Positions 26,138 through 34,730 of a DNA stretch of 64,000 bases are shown here, piece after piece; positions within the stretch are counted from its first letter, which is position 1, and each line of letters opens with the position of its first letter. A model generated the notes under the pieces. That model was not told where the DNA came from. It saw nothing but the letters and a program-made list of their open reading frames with translations, and ran no database searches. The DNA is from CAVQBJ01 sp963819075 (GTDB taxonomy: Bacteria; Actinomycetota; Thermoleophilia; Solirubrobacterales; Solirubrobacteraceae): positions 248,001-312,000 of the forward strand of contig CAWFUP010000006.1 of assembly GCA_963819075.1 (NCBI GenBank). Reading direction: 5' to 3'. The translations under genes were made by a program, and so were the position numbers.

Positions 26138-26279
26138 GGCGCCCGTGGCAGCGGTCGACAACTGGTCTGGGCCAATGCGAGCCTGCATGACGAGGCCGAA
26201 ATCGCACCGTGGGCGGCAGGGCCAGCCGAGGGTCGGCCGCGGTCCCCGTCGGAGATGCGCGGCGGTGGCCGAACCGATG

Positions 26280-26297
26280 CCATACGTTGCAGTATGG
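26280..26297 (+). promoter_or_regulatory. Regulon operator (site 9) before HMG-CoA-lyase-like gene
   Basis: CCATAC GTTGCA GTATGG, perfect half-sites. TATGGT is followed after 8 bases by the ATG of the lyase-like gene. Confidence 0.88.
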
Positions 26298-26306
26298 TCT
26301 GTCGGC

Positions 26307-27224
26307 ATGGGCCTTGAACAGCCGGAGTCCGTGACGATATGCGAGGTCGGGCCTCGCGACGGATTGCAGAATGAATCTGTGATGCTCACGGCCAGCCAGC
26401 GAACGGAGCTGGTCGTGATGCTGCTGGACGCCGGCGCCAGCGTCGTCGAGGCCGGCAGCGCCGTGCGCGGCGACCGCGTGCCGCAGATGGCCGACAGCGA
26501 GGCCGTCGTGTCGCAAGCGATGAACAGCGGTGCCGATGGCAATCGACTCGCGCTGCTCGTCCTCAACGAGCGCGGACTCGGTCGTGCTCTCGAAACGGAC
26601 GCCGCCGAGGTCCACATCGCGTATCCAGTGACCGACGCGTTCGCCCAACGCAACCAGGGCTGCGACGTCGCGACGGCCGCACGAACGGCGCGGCAACTCG
26701 TCGAAACCGCCAGCGCTGGGGGGCGGCGAGCCTACATCACACTGGCCGCCGCGCTTGGCTGCCCCTACAGCGGCGAGGTCGACCCGGCCGTGGTGAGCGA
26801 GCACGCCGCTCACGCTGCCGAGGCCGGTAGCTCCGTCGTGGTGCTCGCGGATACGATCGGCGCGGCGACGCCGCGTGCGCTCCGCGCCCTCCTGCGCTCC
26901 GTCCGCGCCGCCACGGACGTGAGGTTGGGGCTGCACCTACATAACACCCGCAACGCGGGCTACGCGAACGCGATCGCCGGACTCGAGGCCGGCGTTGACT
27001 GGTTCGACGCGAGCGTCGGCGGGTTCGGCGGATGCCCGTTTTCTCCGGGCGCGACCGGGAATGTGGCTACCGAGGATCTGGCCTGGATCCTGGAGCGCGA
27101 GGGAGCGTTTCACGGGCTCGATCTTGATGCACTGGCGCAAGCAAGCGAGTGGCTCGGCCGCCAGCTCGGTCGCCCGGTGCCCGGCCTGCTCCAGCAAGCC
27201 GGACGCTTCCCGCCGCGCGGGTAA
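26307..27224 (+). CDS. Hydroxymethylglutaryl-CoA-lyase-like enzyme
   Basis: 305-residue TIM-barrel of the HMGL/DRE-TIM family. EVGPRDGLQNE near the N-terminus holds the metal-binding Asp and the catalytic Arg; LHLHNTRNAGYANA (about 210) has the two His ligands and DASVGGFGGCPFSPGATGNVATED (about 233-256) the catalytic Cys loop. The family cleaves 3-hydroxy-3-methyl-acyl-CoA esters to acetyl-CoA and a ketoacid. In a catabolic regulon with a thiolase and an acyl-CoA dehydrogenase it may cleave a branched 3-hydroxyacyl-CoA. Start ATG 9 bp after the operator, with no ribosome binding site. Confidence 0.9.
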   Translation: MGLEQPESVTICEVGPRDGLQNESVMLTASQRTELVVMLLDAGASVVEAGSAVRGDRVPQMADSEAVVSQAMNSGADGNRLALLVLNERGLGRALETDAAEVHIAYPVTDAFAQRNQGCDVATAARTARQLVETASAGGRRAYITLAAALGCPYSGEVDPAVVSEHAAHAAEAGSSVVVLADTIGAATPRALRALLRSVRAATDVRLGLHLHNTRNAGYANAIAGLEAGVDWFDASVGGFGGCPFSPGATGNVATEDLAWILEREGAFHGLDLDALAQASEWLGRQLGRPVPGLLQQAGRFPPRG

Positions 27225-27279
27225 TCGGCGCGGCGTGGGGCCTGGGGTGTGGTGCCAGCGCCCGAGACCCGCCCTAACT

Positions 27280-27297
27280 CCATACGTTGTGGTATGG
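27280..27297 (+). promoter_or_regulatory. Regulon operator (site 10) before SDR-tetR operon
   Basis: CCATAC GTTGTG GTATGG, perfect half-sites. The SDR start codon is 168 bp downstream, so this unit has the longest leader of the set; I see no ORF or clear structure in the leader. Confidence 0.88.
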
Positions 27298-27465
27298 TGC
27301 CGGGGCGGCGGACACCCTCCTCCGCCGCCCCTCTTTCAAGCCCGTATATCGGATACCGAAATTGACCCGCGCCCGCACCCAGTCAGAGCCGCGCACACGC
27401 CGCAAGACCGATGAGCGTGCGCGAAGCGCGCGGCGTCGTATCCCCGTGACAAGCCGCGAGAAGCC

Positions 27466-28317
27466 ATGACGCCAGTGCAACTGAACGGCAAGGTCGTGGC
27501 CATCACCGGCGCGGCCCGCGGGATTGGACGCGCGACCGCCGCAGCTTGCGTGGGCGCAGGGATGCGCGTCGCCATCGGGGACCTGGACGAGGCGGCCGCC
27601 AACTCCGCCGCGGCGGAACTCGGCGGCGACACCGTCGCCGTCACGCTCGACGTCACCGACCGATCGAGCTTTGCTGCCTTCCTCGACAGCGTGGCAGCTG
27701 AACTTGGCGACGTCGACGTCCTCATCAACAACGCCGGGATCATGCGACTCGGAACGTTCGTCGACGAGGACGATGCGACCACGAGAGGACAGGTCGAGAT
27801 CAACGCCATCGGCGTGCTAAACGGGATGAAAGAGGCAATCGCTCGCATGGCTCCACGCCGGCAAGGACACATCGTGAACGTCGCCTCGACCGCCGGCAAA
27901 GGCGGATTCGCGGGTGCGGTCACCTACTGTGCGACCAAGCACTTCGTCGTCGGGGCAACGGAGGCCGCGCGGAGCGAGCTCGCCGGAAGCGGAATCGAGC
28001 TGTCCTGCGTGATGCCAGGCGTGGTCAACACCGAGCTCTCGTCGGGGCTTCAGCCGGCCCGCGGCCTCAAGAACAGCGAACCCGAAGATGTCGCTCGGGC
28101 GATTGTCGATGCGCTGCGGAATCGCCGCTTCGACGTCTACGTCCCCAAGGCGGTCGGATGGATCGGACCGGTCATCGGACTGCTGCCGCGCGGCGCCCGC
28201 GACCAGATCTCCCGCGCCCTGCGCGCAGACCGTCTGTTGGCCGACGCGGACCCCGATGCCCGAGCGACCTACGAGGCCCGTGCGGCCTCGTCGGCGCCGC
28301 TGCGTGTGTCAAACTAG
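27466..28317 (+). CDS. Short-chain dehydrogenase/reductase
   Basis: 283-residue classical SDR: TGAARGIG (cofactor glycine motif), DVTD, NNAGIM, catalytic Ser in NVASTAGKGG and YCATKH as the Tyr-x-x-x-Lys pair. D after the second beta strand (IGDLDE) favours NAD(H). The C-terminal extension with VGWIGPVIGLLPRGARDQISRALRAD is typical of a group of actinobacterial SDRs found in sterol and lipid gene sets. The second TetR gene starts 7 bp downstream, so the two are one operon under site 10. Confidence 0.9.
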   Translation: MTPVQLNGKVVAITGAARGIGRATAAACVGAGMRVAIGDLDEAAANSAAAELGGDTVAVTLDVTDRSSFAAFLDSVAAELGDVDVLINNAGIMRLGTFVDEDDATTRGQVEINAIGVLNGMKEAIARMAPRRQGHIVNVASTAGKGGFAGAVTYCATKHFVVGATEAARSELAGSGIELSCVMPGVVNTELSSGLQPARGLKNSEPEDVARAIVDALRNRRFDVYVPKAVGWIGPVIGLLPRGARDQISRALRADRLLADADPDARATYEARAASSAPLRVSN

Positions 28318-28324
28318 GAGCACA

Positions 28325-28912
28325 ATGGCTTCTTCTACGTCCGTTGCTCGGTCGGCCGGTCGCGGCTCGCCGCCTTCGCGTCTGTCCGGCCAAGACTGGG
28401 TGAACGAAGCACTCGTCCTCATCGCCGACGAGGGTATGCCGGCCGTGAAGATCGACCGGATCGCCCAGCGTCTCGGCGCCACCAAGGGCAGCTTCTACTG
28501 GCACTTCACCGACGCCGCAGGATTCCAGGATGCTGTGGCACGGGCCTTTTGCGAGGAGCGGGAGCGGCTCGTCGACTCGTTTGACGAACTGGAGCAGTTG
28601 CCTCCGCGGGCGCTGCTGCTGGCCCTCATCGACATCCTGCTCGACCGGAACTACTGGCGGCTGGAGCGCGCCGCTCGCGAATGGGCGCGCACGAACGTTC
28701 TCGTCAGCCACACGCTCACACGGTCGGACAAGCGCATTCTTCAGCTCGAGCGCAAGGCCTTCCTGGGGCTCGGCTTTAGCGAGGCCGACGCCCGGATGCG
28801 CACCAATGCACTGTTCTGCGTCGGCATGGGCTTCATCTTGACGGGGTCCGACAATGTTCGTATCGCCCGTCGGCAGGCCGAGGGCCTCGTCGATCTTCTG
28901 ATCCGTCCGTAG
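28325..28912 (+). CDS. TetR-family transcriptional regulator (paralogue 2)
   Basis: 195 residues, ATG preceded by GGAG that overlaps the SDR stop. The DNA-binding part reads VKIDRIAQRLGATKGSFYWHFTD, differing from the TetR at 11681 by very few residues through the recognition helix, and the ligand domain keeps WRLERAAREWARTN. The two are clear paralogues. Since this gene is itself downstream of a perfect operator, both regulators may bind the same site and respond to different ligands, or one may be an anti-repressor-like competitor (inference). Confidence 0.9.
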   Translation: MASSTSVARSAGRGSPPSRLSGQDWVNEALVLIADEGMPAVKIDRIAQRLGATKGSFYWHFTDAAGFQDAVARAFCEERERLVDSFDELEQLPPRALLLALIDILLDRNYWRLERAAREWARTNVLVSHTLTRSDKRILQLERKAFLGLGFSEADARMRTNALFCVGMGFILTGSDNVRIARRQAEGLVDLLIRP

Positions 28913-28963
28913 CTACCCTCGCCGCGACGGCAGATCCGGGCGGCGACCCCGTATGCGCAGTGG

Positions 28964-28981
28964 CCATACCACACGGTAGGG
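28964..28981 (+). promoter_or_regulatory. Regulon operator (site 11) before amidohydrolase
   Basis: CCATAC CACACG GTAGGG, one mismatch. TAGGGT is a -10-like hexamer 6 bases before the GTG start. Confidence 0.8.
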
Positions 28982-28988
28982 TACCGAC

Positions 28989-29930
28989 GTGGCCGCGGGC
29001 TTCGTCGATCTTCACCACCACGCCGTCCCGGCCGCGTATCGCGAGGCATTGCGCTCGGCCGGCGCAACCGACGTCGGCAGCATCACGCTGCCGGACTGGG
29101 ACGCCGACAGCATGATGCGTCAGCTCGACGAGCTCGGCATCGCTCGCGCGGTCCTCTCCGTCTCCACGCCCGCGACGATTCCCCTCGAGCCGGCCTCGGC
29201 TGCGGCTACGGCGCGTCAATGCAACGACGAACTCGCCGCGTTACGCGCGGGCGCCCCAGATCGCCTCGGTGCGTTCGCACTGCTCCCGCTTCCGAACGTA
29301 GCGGCGAGCGTCGCCGAGTTGGAGTACGCGCTGGACGACCTCCGGCTGGACGGTGTCTCCCTGCTGACCAACTACGGCGGGTGCTACCTCGGCCACCCGG
29401 CCTTCGAGACCGTGCTCGCCGCTCTGGACAGTCGATCCACGCTCGTGCACATCCATCCGAACCTTCCGCCAAGTCCCGTCGGCCTGACGCTTCCCGACCC
29501 GGTCCTCGAGTTCGCCTTCGACACCACCCGCGCGATCGCCGACATGATCGCCCGCGGCACGCTCGAGCGCTACCGGGACATCCGCTTCGTGCTATCCCAT
29601 CTGGGCGGCGCACTCCCGTTTCTCGCCCCTCGCTTGGCGATGATCGACAGTCCACTGGCCCGGACGCATCTCGGCGGGCCACGCGCCGACGTCGCCGAGC
29701 ATCTGCGGCGCCTCTACTACGACGTAGCCCTGTCGACATCGCCCGAGAACCTGCGCCTCGCCATCGACCTCCTCGGGGCAGAGCGGCTTGTCTTCGGCAG
29801 CGACGTGCCCTTCGCGCCGCCGCCGACGCTCCGCTCGGCCCTCGAGGTGATGGACAGAGCCCAGGGTCTCAGCCCCCGCGAGCGAGAGCTGGTCGAGCGC
29901 GGCACGGCCGAGGCGTTGCTCCGACACTGA
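28989..29930 (+). CDS. Amidohydrolase-2 family protein (ACMSD-like)
   Basis: 313-residue TIM-barrel metal enzyme. FVDLHHHAVP provides the first His pair, VHIHPN and LSHLGGALPF further His ligands, and FGSDVPFAP the metal Asp. This is the pattern of the aminocarboxymuconate-semialdehyde decarboxylase group, which includes non-hydrolytic decarboxylases of aromatic and dienoic acids. A decarboxylation or hydratase-like step in the pathway is therefore possible. GTG start 7 bp after the operator without ribosome binding site; the start is supported by the conserved FVDLHHH at residue 5. Confidence 0.85.
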   Translation: MAAGFVDLHHHAVPAAYREALRSAGATDVGSITLPDWDADSMMRQLDELGIARAVLSVSTPATIPLEPASAAATARQCNDELAALRAGAPDRLGAFALLPLPNVAASVAELEYALDDLRLDGVSLLTNYGGCYLGHPAFETVLAALDSRSTLVHIHPNLPPSPVGLTLPDPVLEFAFDTTRAIADMIARGTLERYRDIRFVLSHLGGALPFLAPRLAMIDSPLARTHLGGPRADVAEHLRRLYYDVALSTSPENLRLAIDLLGAERLVFGSDVPFAPPPTLRSALEVMDRAQGLSPRERELVERGTAEALLRH

Positions 29931-30001
29931 CCGAGGCGACAGGTGCCGTTTCACGGCGTACCTTCAATCGCCGGTTTTGCCCGCTTGCGGCGGCAGGTCA
30001 G

Positions 30002-30976
30002 CTAGATCGCGTACCGCACGCGCGTGAGCTGCTCCGATCGGATCCACAGCGCCTGCCGGGCCACGGGGTCATCGACGAGCGGCGGCCAGCGAACGGGCCC
30101 CGGGGAGCCTCGGAGCTCAAAGCGCCCGGTGGGCGCGAGAAAGCTGCCGTTCTTGATCGCACCGTCGAGCGCCGCAACGATAGTGGGACGCGCGGCCGCC
30201 TCGGTACCGTGACCTAACACCGCGTTGAGGATGACCCGCTTCACCGACTCCGGTACCCGGGTCATGTGCTTCTGCAGGCCGGTGGCCGTCGTGCCTGGAT
30301 GCACGGCAACGCTCGCCAAACTGGTGCCAGCCGCCCTCCGTGCAAGCTCGGCGGCGAACATCAGATTCGCGAGCTTTGAGGCTGCGTACGCCCGATACGG
30401 CTTATACCCGGTGCGGAAGTCCAGATTGTCGACGTCAAGCGTGGCGCGACGGGCCATGGCGGCGCTGACCGTGACCACCCGCGGGGCAGGGGATGCAAGC
30501 AGCGCAGGCAGCAGCAGCCCCGTGAGCGCGAAGTGGCCGAGGTGGTTGATACCCATGGTGAGCTCAAACCCCTGGCGCGTGAGCCGGCGCTGCGGGACAC
30601 CCATGACCGCCGCGTTGTTGACCAGCAGATCCACCCGTCGACCGACGCGTACCGCGAAGTCCTCGACCGCGGCGAGATCGGCAAGGTCGACTACTCCGAC
30701 CTCGAGTGTCGCCATCGGTAGGCGGGCGCTAATCGTCTCGGCGGCGGCCTCGAGCGCGTCCTGCCGCCGCGCGGCCAAGACGACACGGGCCCCGGTCAGG
30801 GCGAGCACAGTCGCCGTTTGCAAGCCGATGCCGCTGCTCGCGCCGGTGACGACCGCAACGCGCTCCCTGGGGTCCAAGCTGGGCTCGATTGGGGTGGGGT
30901 GTTCCGGTGGCGAGCCTGGCAGAAGCATTGTCGAGGATGGTGACCGCCGCGGCAACACAAACCGAGCCGCCGTCAT
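30002..30976 (-). CDS. Short-chain dehydrogenase/reductase (retinol-dehydrogenase-like)
   Basis: 324 residues with an N-terminal extension of about 35 residues before VAVVTGASSGIG. NNAAVMG, VTVSAAMARR and YRAYAASKLAN complete the SDR signature (Ser, Tyr, Lys). The AARRQ after beta-2 favours NADP(H). The MGINHLGHFALTGLLLP segment is typical of the retinol-dehydrogenase/WWOX-like group. Starting ATG at 30976 lies 8 bases after TATGGG on the minus strand. Divergent from the thiolase gene, sharing operator site 12. Confidence 0.88.
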   Translation of the reverse strand: MTAARFVLPRRSPSSTMLLPGSPPEHPTPIEPSLDPRERVAVVTGASSGIGLQTATVLALTGARVVLAARRQDALEAAAETISARLPMATLEVGVVDLADLAAVEDFAVRVGRRVDLLVNNAAVMGVPQRRLTRQGFELTMGINHLGHFALTGLLLPALLASPAPRVVTVSAAMARRATLDVDNLDFRTGYKPYRAYAASKLANLMFAAELARRAAGTSLASVAVHPGTTATGLQKHMTRVPESVKRVILNAVLGHGTEAAARPTIVAALDGAIKNGSFLAPTGRFELRGSPGPVRWPPLVDDPVARQALWIRSEQLTRVRYAI

Positions 30977-30985
30977 GTAAGCTCC

Positions 30986-31003
30986 CCATACTTTAGCGTA
31001 TGT
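30986..31003. promoter_or_regulatory. Regulon operator (site 12) in divergent promoter region
   Basis: CCATAC TTTAGC GTATGT, one mismatch. It lies 9 bp from the SDR start on the minus strand and 4 bp from a GTG in frame with the thiolase on the plus strand, so it can control both transcription units. Confidence 0.8.
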
Positions 31004-31070
31004 TACTGTGGATGATGGGCAGAGCGCCTCGGCGCAAGCGGTTCAGTCGTGGAAGGGAATTGACCTACAC

Positions 31071-32264
31071 ATGAGAAATCGCACGTTTGTTATCGGCGTT
31101 GGGATGACGAAGTTTGACAAGCCGGGGAGCAAGGAGGGCGACTATCCCGACTGGGCGAGAGAGGCCGGCGAGAAGGCGCTCACCGACGCGGGGATCGCGT
31201 ACACAGACGTCGAACAGGCATACGCCGGGTACTGCTACGGCGACTCTACCTACGGGCAACGCTGCCTTTACGAACTCGGCCTGACCGGAATCCCGATCGT
31301 CAACGTGAACAATAACTGCTCCACCGGGTCGAGCGCATTATTCCTCGCGCGCCAGGCTGTGACGTTCGGCGCCGTCGAGTGTGCGCTCGCGTTGGGGTTT
31401 GAGCGAATGGAAAAGGGCTCGCTCGGCATGAAGTACACCGATCGGACTCCAGCAATGGACAAGCACCTCAGCTCGATGATCGCCGGGCGCGGTAGCTGGC
31501 AGACGGCGCCGGCCGCCCCGCAAATGTTCGGCAACGCAGGCCGAGAGCACATGGAGCGCTACGGGTCGACGCCGGAGCACTTCGCCTGGATCGGGTGGAA
31601 GAACCACCGGCACTCCGTCAACAACCCGTACGCCCAGTTCCAGCACGAGTACTCCATGCAGGAGATCCGAGACGCGCCGGAGGTCTTTGCGCCGCTAACC
31701 AAACTGCAGTGCTCGCCGACGTCCGACGGAGCGGCATGCGTGATCCTCGCCACAGAGCGGTTCGTCGACCGGCGAGGCCTATGGGACCGCGCCGTCGAGG
31801 TTGCCGGACAGGCAGTGGCGACAGACTCGCCATCGACATTCGAGGGGAACAGCTCGATCATGCTCTGCGGTTACGACCTGAGCAAGGCGGCGGCCGAGCG
31901 GGCGCTCGACGAAGCGCAGGTCGGGATCGACCAGGTAGACGTGATCGAGCTCCACGACTGCTTCTCGACCAACGAGCTCATCACCTACGAGGCGCTCGGA
32001 CTCGCCCCAGTTGGCGAGGGCCACGGACTCGTCGACGCGGCGGCGATGACCTACGGAGGAGAGGGCCCGGTGGTGAACCCCTCCGGTGGGCTGATTTCCA
32101 AAGGCCATCCACTCGGCGCGACAGGGCTTGCGCAGTGCTCAGAGCTAACCTGGCAGCTGCGCTGGCAGGCTGACAAGCGCCAAGTTCCCCACGCCACGGT
32201 CGGACTCCAGCACAACATCGGCCTCGGCGGAGCCGCCGTGGTTACCGTGTACCGGAAACAGTGA
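31071..32264 (+). CDS. SCP-x-type thiolase (lipid-transfer protein family acetyl-CoA acetyltransferase)
   Basis: 397 residues from the ATG (MRNRTFVIGVGMTKF), the usual N-terminus of the family. NNNCSTGS has the nucleophilic Cys (about 83), HDCFSTNE and GGLISKGHPLGATG the catalytic His and second Cys region. These thiolases cleave 3-oxoacyl-CoA, often from sterol side chains or other branched chains. A GTG at 31008 is in frame, 8 bases after TAGCGT in the operator, and would add 21 residues through a leaderless start; the conserved domain and AAGGGA at 31052 argue for 31071. The next gene overlaps by one base. Confidence 0.92.
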   Translation: MRNRTFVIGVGMTKFDKPGSKEGDYPDWAREAGEKALTDAGIAYTDVEQAYAGYCYGDSTYGQRCLYELGLTGIPIVNVNNNCSTGSSALFLARQAVTFGAVECALALGFERMEKGSLGMKYTDRTPAMDKHLSSMIAGRGSWQTAPAAPQMFGNAGREHMERYGSTPEHFAWIGWKNHRHSVNNPYAQFQHEYSMQEIRDAPEVFAPLTKLQCSPTSDGAACVILATERFVDRRGLWDRAVEVAGQAVATDSPSTFEGNSSIMLCGYDLSKAAAERALDEAQVGIDQVDVIELHDCFSTNELITYEALGLAPVGEGHGLVDAAAMTYGGEGPVVNPSGGLISKGHPLGATGLAQCSELTWQLRWQADKRQVPHATVGLQHNIGLGGAAVVTVYRKQ

Positions 32265-33439
32265 TGAGTGTGCCCCTGAAGGTGCCCCCTGCTGCGAGGC
32301 GCGACCTGTTCGAGCCCGAGCACCACGACTATCGAGAGAGCTACGCCCGGTTCTTGCAGGCCGAGGTCGTCCCGCACTATTCCGACTGGGAGCGCGACCG
32401 CATCGTTCCTCGGGAGTTGTTCGCCAAGTGCGCGCGGCACGGCTTTCTCGCGATGGAGATCCCCGAGGAGTACGGCGGCAGCGGGATTTCGGACTGGCGT
32501 TTCAACGTTGTCCTCTCCGAGGAGGCTGTGCGCGCCGGTGTCGGTGACGCGATGGCAGGCCCAATGCTCACTACCGATGTCGTGCTCCCCTATCTGATGG
32601 CGTCGGCAACCGAGGAGCAGAAGCGCCGCTGGCTCCCGAGCATCGCCACCGGCCATACTGTCCTGGCGATCGCGATGACCGAGCCCGGCACCGGCTCGGA
32701 CCTCGCTGCGATCACGACTCGCGCCAGACGTGACGGCGACGACTGGATCCTCGACGGCACCAAGACCTTCATCACCAACGGGATCAATGCGGACCTTGTC
32801 GTCGTGGCGGCGCGCACGAGCGAGGACAAGCACGGCGGCCTGTCCCTACTCGTGGTCGAGCGCGGCATGGACGGCTTCGAGCGCGGCAAGCAGATCGACA
32901 AGCTTGGACAGCATGCCTCAGACACTGCGGAGCTGTTTTTCAACGACGTGCGCCTCCCCCTCGAGAACATGCTCGGGCCGGAGGGCTCCGGTTTCCTGCA
33001 ACTCGTGTCGCGGCTGGTGCCCGAGCGTCTCAGCCTTGCCGCCGGGTCGATCACCGGCTCGGAGGTGGCGTTTGACACCACGATGGACTACGTCAAGACG
33101 CGCAAGGCGTTCGGGCGCCCGATCGGGAGCTTCCAGCACTCACGTTTCGTGATGGCCGAGCTGAAGACCAAGATCGAAATCACGCGCTGCTACGTCGATC
33201 GATGCATTCAGCGCTATGTCAGCGGCACCTGCACGCCCGAGGAGGCCGCCATGGCCAAGTGGTGGACGACAGACCTTGCTTGCGTCGTCACCGACGCCGG
33301 GCTACAGCTGCACGGCGGCTACGGCTACACGACCGAGTACGCGATCGGCAAGGCGTGGATTGACGCACGCATCGGTCGCATCTTCGCTGGCACCAACGAG
33401 ATCATGCTGGAGCTCATCGGGCGCACGCTCGGATTGTGA
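32264..33439 (+). CDS. Acyl-CoA dehydrogenase
   Basis: 391 residues. IPEEYGGSG, AMTEPGTGSDLA (FAD/substrate loop), KTFITNG, RKAFGRPI and LHGGYGYTTEY with IFAGTNEIM define a standard acyl-CoA dehydrogenase. The catalytic Glu is expected in the late IGRIFAGTNEI region or helix G type, not resolved here. Stop of the thiolase and this ATG overlap (TGATG); a GTG at 32261 is an alternative. Together they form a two-gene beta-oxidation unit under site 12, acting on CoA esters from the pathway. Confidence 0.93.
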   Translation: MSVPLKVPPAARRDLFEPEHHDYRESYARFLQAEVVPHYSDWERDRIVPRELFAKCARHGFLAMEIPEEYGGSGISDWRFNVVLSEEAVRAGVGDAMAGPMLTTDVVLPYLMASATEEQKRRWLPSIATGHTVLAIAMTEPGTGSDLAAITTRARRDGDDWILDGTKTFITNGINADLVVVAARTSEDKHGGLSLLVVERGMDGFERGKQIDKLGQHASDTAELFFNDVRLPLENMLGPEGSGFLQLVSRLVPERLSLAAGSITGSEVAFDTTMDYVKTRKAFGRPIGSFQHSRFVMAELKTKIEITRCYVDRCIQRYVSGTCTPEEAAMAKWWTTDLACVVTDAGLQLHGGYGYTTEYAIGKAWIDARIGRIFAGTNEIMLELIGRTLGL

Positions 33440-33462
33440 GGATCGAGTGCGACTGCGGTCGG

Positions 33463-34449
33463 TCAAGGACCATTGGTGCGCGGGGCTCGGGGCGTCGGCA
33501 GGTGTGCCGGCATGAGGCCATCGAGCAGCTGATGCAATTCGCGCGAGTCCTCGGGGTTGGTCTGCCGCGCCCAGCGCTCGAGGAGCTCGCGAGTCTGCGG
33601 GCCAACCTTGGTGAAGTGAGCGCGGAGATAGTCGTCGAGGTCAAACGGTGCGAGCCGCCCCGGCACGAGCGGCAACGTCGACAGCAGTCCGGTAAGCACC
33701 CACTGCATCGTGCGGTGTCCCAGGATGTCACCCTCGCGACCCTGCGCGCGGGTGCATTGGACGATCGCCTTGGCCGTGAGATGCGCGGTCCGTGGGTTGT
33801 GGAACACCTCGCGGCGCCACTGTCCAAGCTCGAGAGCGGCGACCGTCACCGTCGTCACGGTGGTCATCGCCGCTACCAGCGTGCCAAAGCCCGGAACCGT
33901 AATCGCGGGGAAGCCGGCGCCGCGAAGGCGACCGGCTACCCTGCGCCCGACCTGCGAGTCCTGCAACATGGCTCCGACCCCCGGTATCCAGTAGCAAATG
34001 CCGTCCCGCGCGCACGCGCTGTTGCCGAGTGGCGCCCGATACGACATCGCCGTGAAGAGTCCGCCGCAGACCGGACGGCCAGCGAGATGTGCTCGCAGCG
34101 CAGGCGCGGCATCGGGGTCGGGGATCCAGCAGACGATCATTGATCGCTTGGGCGCTCGGCGCAACACGTCGTACATCCACGGGTCATGCGACGCGGAAGC
34201 CGGAAGGCATACCCACACCTCGTCGGCATCCGTAGGCACACGGCGCCGGAGGCGCAGTGACTGCTGCTCAGTCTGTGTGGTGTGGCGGCCCGTGTGCAGG
34301 CGATGTATCGCGCGAGGCTGTCGAGCATTCGGCGATTCGAGGTCGCGTACGACGAACGTCACTGTCTCGCCCGCTCGCGCGAGATGCTGAGCGAGGACCG
34401 CGGCCACGGCGCCGCTGCCGACAATAGCGGTGTGACGGGCAGGCGACAT
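33463..34449 (-). CDS. Ketopantoate-reductase-like (ApbA/PanE N-terminal fold) protein
   Basis: 328 residues. The N-terminus AIVGSGAVAAVLAQHLARAGETVTFVVRD is a Rossmann GxGxxx pattern followed by a basic residue as in NADP-dependent ApbA/PanE proteins. The central SYRAPLGNSACARDG and GICYWIPG are unusual, and the C-terminal half does not show the typical ketopantoate-reductase Lys/Asn pattern clearly, so it is a divergent member of unknown substrate. Convergent with the acyl-CoA dehydrogenase with 23 bp between stops. The nearest upstream operator is site 13, 281 bp before its start. No obvious ribosome binding site. Confidence 0.6.
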   Translation of the reverse strand: MSPARHTAIVGSGAVAAVLAQHLARAGETVTFVVRDLESPNARQPRAIHRLHTGRHTTQTEQQSLRLRRRVPTDADEVWVCLPASASHDPWMYDVLRRAPKRSMIVCWIPDPDAAPALRAHLAGRPVCGGLFTAMSYRAPLGNSACARDGICYWIPGVGAMLQDSQVGRRVAGRLRGAGFPAITVPGFGTLVAAMTTVTTVTVAALELGQWRREVFHNPRTAHLTAKAIVQCTRAQGREGDILGHRTMQWVLTGLLSTLPLVPGRLAPFDLDDYLRAHFTKVGPQTRELLERWARQTNPEDSRELHQLLDGLMPAHLPTPRAPRTNGP

Positions 34450-34678
34450 CCGCTATGGGTGCTGTGATCGAATCCTCGACATCAAGCGGCCCTGCGGTCC
34501 GTCGACGCGGGTCCGTACTCTGTCGGCGCGGACAGGCTCCCAGCGCGACGCCCACGTGATCACCGACGACGCGCACAGGCTCGTTACTGGCACCGAGCGA
34601 CTACCGGGTGTGGGCGGGGCTGGGTTTCATCTGTGTGGCGGCTGCCCCGAGTCCTGGGCCTGACTTGCCGTACCGGAG

Positions 34679-34706
34679 GGCGGCGCGTCGGATCAAACGC
34701 GCCGCC
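34679..34706. terminator. Strong inverted repeat, possible terminator
   Basis: GGCGGCGCGT pairs perfectly with ACGCGCCGCC across an 8-base loop. It lies between operator site 13 and the ketopantoate-reductase-like gene, so a minus-strand transcript from site 13 would have to cross it. Confidence 0.5.
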
Positions 34707-34730
34707 CGGATCCGGTGGAGGAGAGGAGGG

